DNA of 64,000 nt from Phytobacter ursingii. Lineage in GTDB: Bacteria; Pseudomonadota; Gammaproteobacteria; Enterobacterales; Enterobacteriaceae. Shown here piece by piece: positions 38,447-47,810 of this stretch. The DNA lies in contig CABDWT010000018.1 in assembly GCA_901456055.1 (NCBI GenBank), positions 607,261 through 671,260 on the forward strand, in the 5' to 3' direction. Each line of letters opens with the position of its first letter. Position 1 is the first letter of the stretch. Under the pieces are notes generated by a model, which had not been told where the DNA came from, did no database searches, and was given only the letters and a program-made list of their open reading frames with translations. The position numbers and the translations under genes were made by a program.

Positions 38447-41020
38447 TTACCTCGCTTTTTGCAGATTCCAGATTATCCCGCCTGGCTTAATCTCTCTTGC
38501 AATACCTTCACGAATTGATTTATCGATGACCTGCTGATACGCACGACCAAGAGCATCAGCATTTGACGAACTCTGTTGCCCCTGGTTGCTTTGCTGCGTG
38601 ATAACAGACACAGGCGCATAGACGCTAACACCTGCCTGCAGCCCCCCTGATGTGGTATTCCCGACGTAACCGCCGGAGGCATAACCCCGCATCAGTCGAT
38701 AGAGGTTTCCGACACCGAGACGCGCTGTCGATTCTTTGGTAAAGACAAACTCACCGCCATGCACAATCCCCTTTGGCTCAAATTTACCGCCGGGGCCGGT
38801 ATAACCGCCGCCATCATATTCAGGGATATAGCCACCGTTCCAGGCCTGTACCGGACCAACAAAGCTGGGACTCCCGATGCCGCCCCCTTGGGGGCCACTG
38901 ACAGAGCTTGTCGCCCATCCCATGGCTTTCTGAACGGCCCAGGCCACCAGCAACTGATTGGTGATTTGAACAATCGATTTGAGGATGGAAATAGTGAAAC
39001 TTTTAAAATCAGCTTTCCCGGTTGTCACCAGGTTTGTAAGCATGTCGCTCATACCGCCCAATGCGCTCGACGCCGCATTTTGCATGGCGGAATAAACGTT
39101 TGTCGCCGAATCAAGATACTCAGCAAATCCCTTTTTAGCCCCGCTGAGCCAGTCACCGCGGAGACTGTCCTCAGCGGCGTAATACTGATTCAATGCGGCG
39201 AGTTCACGCTGATAATCGACGTCAGTCGTCTTGCCCCCGGAATTTTCCCAGCCGCTTTTAAGTTGCGCATACGCCAGATTACGTCCCGCATCGCGGTCGC
39301 TTAATGTCGCCGAACCGGTTAATGCCGACCGTTTAGCCGACATCTGGTTGGTGTATTTCGTCGCGGTGTCCATCCGCTTATTAAGTTGCTCCTGAGCGGT
39401 GATCTGGTCGCCCAAAAGGGCTTTTTGTTGCGCCAGGGCGAGAATCCGCTCTTTGTTTGCCAGCAGCGACTCTTCCTCTTTCGAAAGCTTGCGCTGGCCT
39501 GCCGCCTCTTCCAGCACAGAGAACTGTGCCTCCGTTTTCCACAGGTCTTTACGCTGCTGACTGATGACGTCATTTAAGCCTGTGTGCTGCTGCAGGACTT
39601 TGAGCTGCGCCTGAAGCGCGAGCAACTCCGCCGCCTGCTGATCACCGGCTTTATCACCCGCGGGCACAGTGGTCTTTGGGGTTTTAGGGTCTTTGTACTT
39701 TTCATTGATCGCGGCGGTTAACTTGTTGAATTTATCCTGAGTGATTAACCCCTTATCAAGCTGAATCTGATACCTGGCCTGCAGGTCATTACGGATTTGC
39801 GCATTTGTTCTGGCTGTTTCCAGAAACCGATCTGCCTCTATATTGGCAGATACCTGTTCACGGTTGTATTCACGACTTTTAGCATTTGTCTGCGTGACGA
39901 ACCCTAAAAGGTTTCCGGCGCTGTCGTTAATATTCGCCCAGTTCGTTGCAATACCAGCAGACTGATCACGCATCTGCTGGTTGATATTATCGAAAACCGC
40001 CGAGCCGGTACCGGGGGTGAATTGAGGTAGTTTTACTGTTGTTGCATTATCCGCAACGTTATCCGACCAGAATTTATAATTTTTTAGTTTATCGATTAGG
40101 CCCTGCCAGTAATTCGCAAGCTCATCGAGGCTGGATTTAGAGTTATCTTTAAAATTCCTCTGGCTTTCACTGAGGGAATCAATGATGAGTTTGGAAGCCC
40201 CGGCCTTGTCGCCTAAATCAACCATATGTTTAACCTGCTCATAAAGAGCGAGATTAGCGAATTTGTATTGCTGGTTGATGTCTACAAAGGCTTTTAAGGG
40301 ATCCTGAGGAATCTTTGATAGCTCATTCACCAGATTTTTAACACTCTCTCCAGTAGTACTGGACATAATGAGTGCTGTCTCGCTGACCTGCTTTATCTGG
40401 TTTGTTGTCAGGCCGATGCTGGTTGCCTGCGCTACGGCGGCGGCGGCAGACGATTTGCTCGCGTCAGTATTTTTGGCGACCTGAGCAGCCATTCGAGCCA
40501 GGCTATCAGCGGTCTGCCCGCTGACATTTCCCGTCCTGGCAAGAGACTGATTAAATGCTTCCGATTGCTGTCGCGCCTGATACCAGTTATAAATCAACGC
40601 GCCAACACCAACAGCAAGAGTACCGACGCCGAGCGTGACTGGGTTAATCATTCCAGCCATTGTGCGCAGATAAGAACTGACACCTATAAGTGCTCCTCGG
40701 GTGGAGCCAAACTGGTCTTTAATCTGCCCGCCCTGCTGGAGCAGAATCAGAAAAGGAGACTGGCCGCCAGCCAGCTGCGTCGCAATATCAGTAAACTGCG
40801 CGGGGAGACTGCGCATGGCGGCATTGTACTGACCAATCGAAATTCCCGCTTTTTTGGCAGCAATTTCCTGACGACTGAATGCACTCTGTACTTCCAGTGC
40901 CGCATCGTTTGCCGCAGACCCGATCCCTTCCAGTCCCCGTTTGACGTAGTTATACCGCTCGGTAAATTTAGCGTCGTTTAAGTCAAGATTGACAATGAGA
41001 TCACCCACCGCCTGGGACAT
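38447..41020 (-). CDS. H: Tail tape measure protein H
   Basis: 857 residues. Long helical protein that fixes tail length. Features: conserved N-terminal block with RSLPAQFTDIATQLAGGQSP (near residues 68-87), a hydrophobic segment (TLGVGTLAVGVGALIYNWYQ, about residues 130-150), long coiled-coil regions (about residues 380-560) and a glycine-rich C-terminal part (GYIPEYDGGGYTGPGGKFEP, HGGEFVFTKEST). Overlaps the T frame by 20 bases, as in lambda. Confidence 0.95.
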   Translation of the reverse strand: MSQAVGDLIVNLDLNDAKFTERYNYVKRGLEGIGSAANDAALEVQSAFSRQEIAAKKAGISIGQYNAAMRSLPAQFTDIATQLAGGQSPFLILLQQGGQIKDQFGSTRGALIGVSSYLRTMAGMINPVTLGVGTLAVGVGALIYNWYQARQQSEAFNQSLARTGNVSGQTADSLARMAAQVAKNTDASKSSAAAAVAQATSIGLTTNQIKQVSETALIMSSTTGESVKNLVNELSKIPQDPLKAFVDINQQYKFANLALYEQVKHMVDLGDKAGASKLIIDSLSESQRNFKDNSKSSLDELANYWQGLIDKLKNYKFWSDNVADNATTVKLPQFTPGTGSAVFDNINQQMRDQSAGIATNWANINDSAGNLLGFVTQTNAKSREYNREQVSANIEADRFLETARTNAQIRNDLQARYQIQLDKGLITQDKFNKLTAAINEKYKDPKTPKTTVPAGDKAGDQQAAELLALQAQLKVLQQHTGLNDVISQQRKDLWKTEAQFSVLEEAAGQRKLSKEEESLLANKERILALAQQKALLGDQITAQEQLNKRMDTATKYTNQMSAKRSALTGSATLSDRDAGRNLAYAQLKSGWENSGGKTTDVDYQRELAALNQYYAAEDSLRGDWLSGAKKGFAEYLDSATNVYSAMQNAASSALGGMSDMLTNLVTTGKADFKSFTISILKSIVQITNQLLVAWAVQKAMGWATSSVSGPQGGGIGSPSFVGPVQAWNGGYIPEYDGGGYTGPGGKFEPKGIVHGGEFVFTKESTARLGVGNLYRLMRGYASGGYVGNTTSGGLQAGVSVYAPVSVITQQSNQGQQSSSNADALGRAYQQVIDKSIREGIAREIKPGGIIWNLQKAR

Positions 41021-41345
41021 AACGTGTTCCTCCTGTAATGCCTTCGGCGGCCAGCATCATGGCCTCGTCGGACGTTTCGGTGTCCGCTTCCGGACGTGTC
41101 CGGGGTTTGAGAAGGCTGAAATCTGCGATGGTAAGCCCGTGGTCCTTGCAGACCATATCGGTGATGTGGTGGCTCAGTCGTGAGAAATGGGTATCAATCA
41201 GGTCCGTCGGGAAATACTCAACGGTGTAAAATTGCTCCCATTCACTCAGTTCGGTGCAGGACATCTGCGCCAGCATCACACGCCAGTCAGGTCTGCGGAA
41301 CTCACGGGCAAGTTTAAGGGCGAAGTTCAGGGCTGCGGCGTAAGC
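41001..41345 (-). CDS. T: T part of the G-T tail assembly chaperone fusion (-1 frameshift product)
   Basis: Expressed as an extension of G by a -1 ribosomal frameshift, as in lambda. From 41345 the -1 frame is open for 114 codons (AYAAALNFALKLAREFRRPD, then the sequence continuing MLAQMSCTELSEWEQFY to RYVPGGG). No stop occurs between the slip site and the internal GTG/ATG at 41279/41276. The fusion would be about 247 residues (133 from G plus 114). The T part carries the DUF4035-like domain that binds the tail tube protein. Confidence 0.8.
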   Translation of the reverse strand, partial: AYAAALNFALKLAREFRRPDWRVMLAQMSCTELSEWEQFYTVEYFPTDLIDTHFSRLSHHITDMVCKDHGLTIADFSLLKPRTRPEADTETSDEAMMLAAEGITGGTRYVPGGG

Positions 41346-41743
41346 TTTTCCGGGGTCTGTTCCTCTTTTTCAACGGCTTCCTCGTCACCCACTGCGGACG
41401 CAACGGGCAACATTCCGGACAGGTTACGTACAATGAAATCCGCTTCGGAAATCGCAGGTAAAGGCCAGCCCGAGAGAACGTCCTGATGCAGTTCATCAAC
41501 GGATGGCCCTTTTAATCCTTCTTCCTGCCACAGTGACATGGCGACGATCCGCGCGCTAATCTTCACATTAATGGCCGTCACAATCCCCGCGAGCGTTTCC
41601 TCGCTCATTTCAGTGGTGTCAGCAGGCACCCCCTTGTTCAGCTCAGCAATGTAGCTGATGAACTCAATGCGCTGCAGCGCTGATAATTCATAAAGTGTGA
41701 TGGTTTCGCCGTTGTATTCCAGCGACTCAGTTTTGAGGAACAT
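41327..41743 (-). CDS. G: Tail assembly chaperone G
   Basis: 138 residues. Acts with GT to keep the tape measure in an assembly-ready state and is not in the virion. Starts MFLKTESLEYNGETITLYEL; the helical core is ALQRIEFISYIAELNKG. The acidic C-terminus (GDEEAVEKEEQTPEKLTPQP) contains the frameshift window at 41345-41351. Confidence 0.9.
   Translation of the reverse strand: MFLKTESLEYNGETITLYELSALQRIEFISYIAELNKGVPADTTEMSEETLAGIVTAINVKISARIVAMSLWQEEGLKGPSVDELHQDVLSGWPLPAISEADFIVRNLSGMLPVASAVGDEEAVEKEEQTPEKLTPQP
41345..41351 (-). promoter_or_regulatory. Candidate -1 frameshift site of the G-T pair
   Basis: On the minus strand the G codons GAA AAG read G GAA AAG (GGAAAAG). Lambda uses G GGA AAG. 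The -1 frame has a TGA just before GAAAAAGAGG, so slippage must occur after it and before the G stop. GAAAAAG 21 bases upstream is the alternative site. Confidence 0.6.
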
Positions 41744-41755
41744 GAATGACTCCGA

Positions 41756-42487
41756 TCAGGATACGGTGACTTTGCTGACAGCCGCGAACGAGCCGTCATT
41801 CGTAATCGCGAGAATTTCGGCGGTGCCGGCTGCAACACCGGTGACGGTGACAACACTACCGGCCACACTAACTGTCGCTTTTGAAAGGTCAGATGACGCC
41901 AGGCGGAATGATTTATCGGTCGCGCTGGCCGGGAGAACGGACAGGTTCAGGGTTGTGGTTGCCCCCACGGCCACGGCCGCAGTCGATTTATCGAACGACA
42001 CCCCCGTGACAGCAATAACCGGTGTGGCGGTGTCTTCGGCCAGTGAAGGTTTTCCACTGTTAGTGACTTTGACCGTGCGGGTAATGTATTCCTTGTTCGT
42101 CACCGCCTTACCCAGACTGCTCACCCACCCGTAAAACACATCCACCGTGCCGTTAGGGTATTTAATGCGGTAGGTGCGTTTTGAGCCGTCTTCAAACCAC
42201 TGTGCCAGCGCGATTTGCCCCTGCTCGCCGGGTTTCCAGGCCAGAGTAAACGACGTGTCGCCCGCAGATTTCTGCCCCTGCCCGGTTGCTGTCCAGTCAG
42301 AGTCAGGATCATCGATATACGTGTCGTCGAAAGATTCTGCCGTCAGTTCGCCCGGTGTCAGTTCCTTGACCTGAGCCAGGCGCGTCCAGTCGGTATCGAC
42401 CAGCGGATTCGCTGTGCCTGAACCGGTATAAAGCCAGAGTGTTGTCCCGGCACCTTTAACAGGTGACAGCGGATTCGGTGTTGCCAT
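41756..42487 (-). CDS. V: Major tail tube protein V with Ig-like domain
   Basis: 243 residues starting [21 protein letters not shown]-terminal tail-tube domain (about residues 1-150) with lambda gpV-type sequences ([40 protein letters not shown]). C-terminal Big_2-type Ig-like domain (about residues 158-243: [40 protein letters not shown]), which decorates the tail surface. GTGAGG precedes the ATG; a 28-codon upstream extension overlapping U was rejected. Confidence 0.94.
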   Translation of the reverse strand: MATPNPLSPVKGAGTTLWLYTGSGTANPLVDTDWTRLAQVKELTPGELTAESFDDTYIDDPDSDWTATGQGQKSAGDTSFTLAWKPGEQGQIALAQWFEDGSKRTYRIKYPNGTVDVFYGWVSSLGKAVTNKEYITRTVKVTNSGKPSLAEDTATPVIAVTGVSFDKSTAAVAVGATTTLNLSVLPASATDKSFRLASSDLSKATVSVAGSVVTVTGVAAGTAEILAITNDGSFAAVSKVTVS

Positions 42488-42494
42488 AGTTGCC

Positions 42495-42893
42495 TCACAT
42501 AATATAGGTGATTGAATACTGCATAGCTGCCGATCCCCAGGTCGCCATTTCGTCATCGCGCTGATAGTCATACCCGAGTGGGGCCATCAGTTCGATGAGA
42601 TCGGACAGACCTGGAATGTCTGAAAGGACGGGATAAATCCGTGATTCCATCCATTCATCCAGTGCCGCATCAGGCAGATCGGCCTTAAGAAAGACTTCGA
42701 TATGCAGCGTTGCTGACCACTGGTCCTCATCCACCATTACGCCCGTAAATTGCGCATCGGTCAGGTATACGGCGACGGCAGGTAGATCCTGAACCTCAAG
42801 AAATGCCGGGCGACCATCAAACCAGGTAACGGGATCAGTGATGCTGTTTTTGAGCGCAGTCAGCACGGCTGTACGAATTTGCGGGTGTTTCAT
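42495..42893 (-). CDS. U: Tail terminator protein U
   Basis: 132 residues of the lambda gpU family ([18 protein letters not shown] to MQYSITYIM). A hexameric ring of U ends tail polymerisation and joins the head. Overlaps the Z stop by four bases. Confidence 0.92.
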   Translation of the reverse strand: MKHPQIRTAVLTALKNSITDPVTWFDGRPAFLEVQDLPAVAVYLTDAQFTGVMVDEDQWSATLHIEVFLKADLPDAALDEWMESRIYPVLSDIPGLSDLIELMAPLGYDYQRDDEMATWGSAAMQYSITYIM

Positions 42894-43447
42894 CGGATTA
42901 ATACCAGTCGCAGTTGGTTTTTAAGCGCAGCAGACAACTCTTTAGGCATATCGGACTGCATCAGCTTGTTTGTCTCCGCTTTAAACGCCTCAGTTAACGG
43001 AGCTGCCAGAGGAATACTCACCACCTCCACGGGATAGCGGCTTTTCGTTGTTCGCCGCAGGACATGCCAGCGACCGTTTTTCAGTTGCTGGATAAAACCA
43101 CCAGGGAACGAAAACGGGCCAATCCGCAGGACACTGTTAGCGCCCTGTTTGTCGCGTTTTCGCCGTGAAAGTCTCACGCTTGCCACACCCAGCTTAATCG
43201 CAGGCAGATTCCCCCGGTTGACCCGGATTGTTGCTTTGGGTTTGCTGACCGTGGCTTTTTTCAGCCTCGCCCGCTGTTTCACCAGCTTACGCGGCACCTT
43301 CGTGTCCGTTGCCACAGTGCGCACGCTCCGGCTGACGGCGCGCCCCGCAACCCGGTTAACAGCCTGAGCGGAAGCGCGGGGGACAACCGTTTTACTGATG
43401 CTGTTGAGGTTTGCAATTGCCTGCTCAAGCCCGTTAATAGCGGACAT
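42890..43447 (-). CDS. Z: Minor tail protein Z
   Basis: 185 residues, basic, lambda gpZ family (N-terminal LEQAIANLNSISKTVVPRAS). Needed to complete the tail top so that it can join heads. Rich in Arg and Lys (KLVKQRARLKKATVSKPKAT). Confidence 0.92.
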   Translation of the reverse strand: MSAINGLEQAIANLNSISKTVVPRASAQAVNRVAGRAVSRSVRTVATDTKVPRKLVKQRARLKKATVSKPKATIRVNRGNLPAIKLGVASVRLSRRKRDKQGANSVLRIGPFSFPGGFIQQLKNGRWHVLRRTTKSRYPVEVVSIPLAAPLTEAFKAETNKLMQSDMPKELSAALKNQLRLVLIR

Positions 43448-43456
43448 GACAACCTC

Positions 43457-43732
43457 CTATTCAATCCAGATTTGCGGTTTACCGTTGAACATCTGGCTGC
43501 GGGTGACTTTGTAGCCTGTTCCTTTCCAGACCAGTTCATCATTACGGCGCGGCTGGTAGCTTTCACTGAACACCACCAGCGAGATACCATCACCGGTAAC
43601 CGGCCCCATTTCAGGCACAAAGTGACTTTCTACCGCGATAAAGTCGGTCCCATTGATAGTGACTGGTTCACCCATACACCGGACAGTGGCGGCATCCATG
43701 CGCGCCGCCATCTTTTCGAACGGGTTAGACAT
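43457..43732 (-). CDS. FII-like head-tail joining protein (Gifsy-2 type)
   Basis: 91 residues starting MSNPFEKMAARMDAATVRCM and ending NGKPQIWIE. Position between the decoration protein and Z, size and sequence match the lambda FII-type joining proteins. Salmonella Gifsy-2 homologues are often misnamed ATP-binding sugar transporter-like. The start overlaps the upstream gene by eight bases; a much longer open frame through the decoration gene was rejected. Confidence 0.85.
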   Translation of the reverse strand: MSNPFEKMAARMDAATVRCMGEPVTINGTDFIAVESHFVPEMGPVTGDGISLVVFSESYQPRRNDELVWKGTGYKVTRSQMFNGKPQIWIE

Positions 43733-44048
43733 TGAGGCGAACCAGCACTGACGTGCTGCTGGCTCCGGCTGCTTCCCAGGCTTTTCCTGCCGGGGTGGCG
43801 CTGGTACTGGCAAGCTGGATTTTGCCATCCTTGAAATACACGGTCTTACCCTGGGCAATGTCGTCAGTGGACAGCTTTGGTAACGCAACAACACCCGTTG
43901 CAAGACCGTCTCCGGTGCTGCCTGGCTGAATATCGGTCAGCGCAATGACGAGTAAATCACCGACCGCGACGGGCGTGCCGCTGGTAATAACAGCGCTTCC
44001 TGCGTTGGTTAACGCCAGGGTGTTACCGTCCTGAACATAATTTTTCAT
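43725..44048 (-). CDS. Head decoration protein, D-like (DUF2190)
   Basis: 107 residues, MKNYVQDGNTLALTNAGSAV at the start, then GTPVAVGDLLVIALTDIQPG. Small beta-rich DUF2190 capsid-stabilising protein placed just after the capsid gene, where lambda D-type proteins act on expanded heads. Confidence 0.85.
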   Translation of the reverse strand: MKNYVQDGNTLALTNAGSAVITSGTPVAVGDLLVIALTDIQPGSTGDGLATGVVALPKLSTDDIAQGKTVYFKDGKIQLASTSATPAGKAWEAAGASSTSVLVRLNV

Positions 44049-44126
44049 AGAGGATCTCCACGGCTCCTGGGAGCCGTTTTACAGGCATAAAAAAAGCCCT
44101 TTCGGGCGCGATTGTCTGGTCGGTGA

Positions 44127-46142
44127 TTACTGGCCGGTAGACTTCGTCAGACCGCGATAATCCAGCGGGGCAACCCCGGCATCAATGCGCACCTTGGTGG
44201 CAATACCATCAGTGGTAAAACCGTCCTGCTGGTCGATGTAGGGTGTGTCAACCCCGTTAAGGTAGGCCACTTCAATAGTGTCGCTGCCTTTCGCCGCCGC
44301 GAGGTACCAGGCTTTTGCATCGGCAACGTCCAGGCGCGGCTCTGCAATGACTTCGGCGAAATTCTGGATGGGGTTAATGATGCCAGCGTTAATATCTGCA
44401 CCTTTTACACTGGCAGATTTGATGGTCTGATTTGCCAGTGTTTCCAGTGCAACCGGCACCAGCATAAATGCGGGTCGGATGTTCAGAGAACGATCGCCAT
44501 CTTTTTGCAGGCGCATCAGTTTACGGCTGTCGTCAAGGCTGGCAACCGAAATGGCGCCGGAACTGAGATTTGCATGATCGGTATGGAAAAGTGCCTTGCC
44601 ATCAGACAGTTTTGCGTTGGCTGTCAGTACGGCATAAACCAGATCGCCAATGGTGCCTTTTGCTGCACGCCCCATTTTCATGGGAACATCAGTCAGTGCA
44701 TTAAGGTCATCGTTGATGATGGCCTGACGGGTGACAGAGAAGATCTCACCATAGGTTGCCAACGCGATAGTCTGCCCTTTGTCACCCGTGGTGATGTACT
44801 TATACTCCGCACCTTCACGAACCTGACGCAACGACGGGAAACCGCCCATACCGACACGATGAGCGGTTTTAAAGTCGCTCAGGCTGCCTTTTTTAGTCCA
44901 CAATTCGAAGGTTTCTGACGCTTCTTCCCAGCCCTGTAACAGCGACTTATTGGACACATCCAGCAGAATGTTACCGAAGTCAGACGTGCTGTGCGTCAGC
45001 GCAAGCCCCACCATCTGTACCGGGTTAAGACCTGAGACACCAATGCCGCGCTCAGTCAGCGCCATGCGGGCCAGTTCGCGCAGCGTCATGCCGTTATAAA
45101 AGTTATCCTTTTCCTGCGCTTCATAACCTGCGCGGGCCATCAGGGATTTACGAATGCCGTCGCCGACGATATTTCCGTTACCCGCATAAATGTGGGGCTG
45201 GTTATTTTTATTCGACGGGGTCGTGTCTTTGCCCAGTTCGGCCAGCAGCTTGTCTTTCGCCATGGCGACCGTGCATTCGACATCGCTGATGCAGGCGGCC
45301 TGCAGTTCCTGGTGTTTACCACCGAACATGGCAAACACATCCTGAATGCCGGTTACGCGTGCTTTTTGTTCCGCCACAACCCGAGCGACAATGGCATTTT
45401 CGTCCAGAACAGGAGCTGCTGGTTGCTGCTGCGGGTTTGCCGGGTTCGCGGGCTCACGCGGGCTGGCGTTACGCGGAGGCGTGATCATGTTACGGATGGC
45501 TTTAGGCATCTTTTCAAATTCCTCAATACGTTTTGACTGAATGCAGGCCATCGCCTGCAGTGATGGTGTGGTCTGGTCTGCAAAGCCCTGGGCAACACAT
45601 TCACTGCCGTTCATCCAGGTTTCGTCTTCCAGCATGGCCGCGATTTCTTCGGCAGATTTCCCCGTTTTCTCTGCGTACGCGGGGATCAGAACAGATTCCA
45701 TTTTGTCCAGGAGGTCGGCGTAATCCCGCATATCGTTCGCATCGCCGCCTGCAAACCCCCACGGCTTGTGGATCATCATCATGGTATTTTCCGGCATGAT
45801 GACCGGGTTGCCGACCATGGCGATAACGGATGCCATCGACACGGCAATACCGTCGATATGCACGGTAATAGCAGCGCCGTGAAACTTGAGGGCATTAAAA
45901 ATGGCGATGCCTTCAAAGACATCGCCACCGGGAGAGTTGATATGCAGGTTAATGTGACTGATGTCGCCCAGCGCCTGCAGGTCGCTGACAAACTGTCGGG
46001 CGGTCACCCCCCAAAAACCGATTTCGTCGTAAATATAAATATCCGCCTCATCAGCCGCACTGGCCTTCATGCGAAACCAGGAGTTATTTTTTACGCTGGC
46101 TTTCGGGCGGCGGCTCACCCGGTTTCGTTGTTGCTTTGGCAC
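44127..46142 (-). CDS. ClpP-like prohead protease fused to major capsid protein
   Basis: One 671-residue polypeptide. N-terminal ClpP-type serine protease (about residues 30-215): oxyanion region INSPGGDVFEG, catalytic Ser in IAVSMASVIAM, His in MMIHKPWGF. A scaffold-like linker (about residues 220-310) is rich in Pro, Ala and Gln. The C-terminal HK97-fold capsid protein runs from about residue 330, ending LTKSTGQ. The protease must release the capsid part. I chose the GTG at 46142 because AAAGGAGG lies five bases upstream. ATG codons at 46160 (six codons earlier) and 46070 lack a ribosome-binding site. Confidence 0.92.
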   Translation of the reverse strand: MPKQQRNRVSRRPKASVKNNSWFRMKASAADEADIYIYDEIGFWGVTARQFVSDLQALGDISHINLHINSPGGDVFEGIAIFNALKFHGAAITVHIDGIAVSMASVIAMVGNPVIMPENTMMMIHKPWGFAGGDANDMRDYADLLDKMESVLIPAYAEKTGKSAEEIAAMLEDETWMNGSECVAQGFADQTTPSLQAMACIQSKRIEEFEKMPKAIRNMITPPRNASPREPANPANPQQQPAAPVLDENAIVARVVAEQKARVTGIQDVFAMFGGKHQELQAACISDVECTVAMAKDKLLAELGKDTTPSNKNNQPHIYAGNGNIVGDGIRKSLMARAGYEAQEKDNFYNGMTLRELARMALTERGIGVSGLNPVQMVGLALTHSTSDFGNILLDVSNKSLLQGWEEASETFELWTKKGSLSDFKTAHRVGMGGFPSLRQVREGAEYKYITTGDKGQTIALATYGEIFSVTRQAIINDDLNALTDVPMKMGRAAKGTIGDLVYAVLTANAKLSDGKALFHTDHANLSSGAISVASLDDSRKLMRLQKDGDRSLNIRPAFMLVPVALETLANQTIKSASVKGADINAGIINPIQNFAEVIAEPRLDVADAKAWYLAAAKGSDTIEVAYLNGVDTPYIDQQDGFTTDGIATKVRIDAGVAPLDYRGLTKSTGQ

Positions 46143-47592
46143 TGGTGCCTCCTTTGTCATTGGCGGGGTCGGTGTCATACACCAGTCCCAGTTCGCGATT
46201 TTCATCGATCTCCGCTTTTCGGCGGCGTTTCACATCGTCAGGATTACTGCCCCGCGCGCGGACCCAGTCGGATTCAGTTGCCGCACCACCACGGATAAGT
46301 ATTTTCCAGGCGTTCGCTTCTTTTGCGGGGTCAATCCAGGGCATCACAGGCCCCGAATAAACAGCGGAATAGAGCGTGTCCATATCGAGCCCGCGCGGCA
46401 CCGTAATTTTTCCCGAGAGGATCGCCAGATTCAGCCAGGCGCGGTAAATGTGGCGGGTCACCGAACCGATAAACCAGTCCTGAAGGACGAAATACCCGTC
46501 GGTGGATTCCACCAGTTCCTGCCGCTGGGCGCTGTAGGTGCCGTCGTAGTTACGGGATGCGCTGGAATAGCTGATGCGGGCCCCGGCAGAAACGGCACGT
46601 AGCTGACCGTTGCGGAATGATTCAAGGTTGGTGTTCGGGCGGTCCGATTTGATCATCCCGATTTCCTCGCCAGGACGAAGGTCGTCGTAAAGCATGCCAG
46701 GCTGAATCAACAGGTCGCGATCCCCGTCCTTTGCCGTCGGCGCATCTTCATAACTCTGGCCGTCACCTTTTTTGATGTACATCCCAAGCGCCGCTGCAAT
46801 GCGCGCGGCCACCAGCTCAGAATCCTCATACTCTTTCAGAGCGCTCAGCCGCATCAGCACGCCGGAGAAAAGCGACGTACCTCGGGCCTGATGCAGGCGG
46901 CGGGTGAATTTAAGGTGCAGCATGTTTTCCGCTGCCACATCTTTGGTCTCCAGTTGCCGACCTGACACCGGGCTGGTCTTGTACACCTGGTATTTTTTGG
47001 GCCTGCCCCAGTTGTCTTTATAGATACCCTGAATAAGCCCCTGTGATTCGTCGCTCTGCATCGGGACATAATCGGCTTCAAGCGCTTCCAGCCAGAAACT
47101 GATCCCGGCAACGGGAGAGAGACCGTTGGCATTACCGCTGACAAGCTGGGTAAACACCTCCCCGTCTCGTAACCAACTGCGTAATAAAAGACGTTCCAGC
47201 ATAGGGCGGGTAAATTCCCCGGTGACATCAGGCGAAACAGACCATTCCGCCCATGCAGAGCGAATCTGGCTGGCAAACTTTTTCGCAATATTGCCGTTTT
47301 TAAGCACCGGGTGCGGATCAACAATGATGCCCTCCGAACCAATGACCCGCTCTTCCAGCTTGTCGAGAATGCCAATAACCAGATCGTTGTTGTTATCGAG
47401 CCAGCGCGCCTGTTCGCGCAATGACACTGCGCCATTCTGACTAAGTTGATTAGCGGAGCGATTTTCGCGACGGGCCTTGTGTGTGCGGGTTGGCTTTACG
47501 GCTTCAAATGCCTGAATCACCGCTCGCGAGCGAAGCCGCGCCGCTTTCCAGCCGGGTGAAATCAGACCAATTGCATCATCTAAAAGTGTCAT
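46084..47592 (-). CDS. Portal protein (lambda B family)
   Basis: 502 residues starting MTLLDDAIGLISPGWKAARL. Forms the dodecameric portal at the head vertex through which DNA is packaged. Family blocks include NGAVSLREQARWLDNNNDLV, YYSAVYSGPVMPW-type C-terminal sequence and a polar tail ending ESQRKK. The ATG overlaps the W stop by four bases; a 24-codon upstream extension was rejected. Confidence 0.95.
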   Translation of the reverse strand: MTLLDDAIGLISPGWKAARLRSRAVIQAFEAVKPTRTHKARRENRSANQLSQNGAVSLREQARWLDNNNDLVIGILDKLEERVIGSEGIIVDPHPVLKNGNIAKKFASQIRSAWAEWSVSPDVTGEFTRPMLERLLLRSWLRDGEVFTQLVSGNANGLSPVAGISFWLEALEADYVPMQSDESQGLIQGIYKDNWGRPKKYQVYKTSPVSGRQLETKDVAAENMLHLKFTRRLHQARGTSLFSGVLMRLSALKEYEDSELVAARIAAALGMYIKKGDGQSYEDAPTAKDGDRDLLIQPGMLYDDLRPGEEIGMIKSDRPNTNLESFRNGQLRAVSAGARISYSSASRNYDGTYSAQRQELVESTDGYFVLQDWFIGSVTRHIYRAWLNLAILSGKITVPRGLDMDTLYSAVYSGPVMPWIDPAKEANAWKILIRGGAATESDWVRARGSNPDDVKRRRKAEIDENRELGLVYDTDPANDKGGTSAKATTKPGEPPPESQRKK

Positions 47593-47810
47593 CCGAACCT
47601 CGCCAGTTTGAAGCCTGACCTGCCCTGGCTTTGCTGAATAACGGTGGCCAGCCTGCGTTCCCACTCCTGTCGCCCCTTACGGATTTCTGACAGGTTTTCA
47701 TACGCCATCTGCTGACCGTTGAATGTTATGGATTTTCCTTCCAGCACAGCCATCTCGGCATCAACATAGCGCTGTATCATTGCTTCGATATCATTTCGGT
47801 TCACAACCAA
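47589..47810 (-). CDS. Head-tail joining protein W-like
   Basis: 73 residues (MVVNRNDIEAMIQRYVDAEM to SGFKLARFG), gpW family by size, sequence and location between terminase and portal. W stabilises DNA-filled heads and forms the site where FII docks. Overlaps TerL by ten bases. Confidence 0.9.
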   Translation of the reverse strand: MVVNRNDIEAMIQRYVDAEMAVLEGKSITFNGQQMAYENLSEIRKGRQEWERRLATVIQQSQGRSGFKLARFG

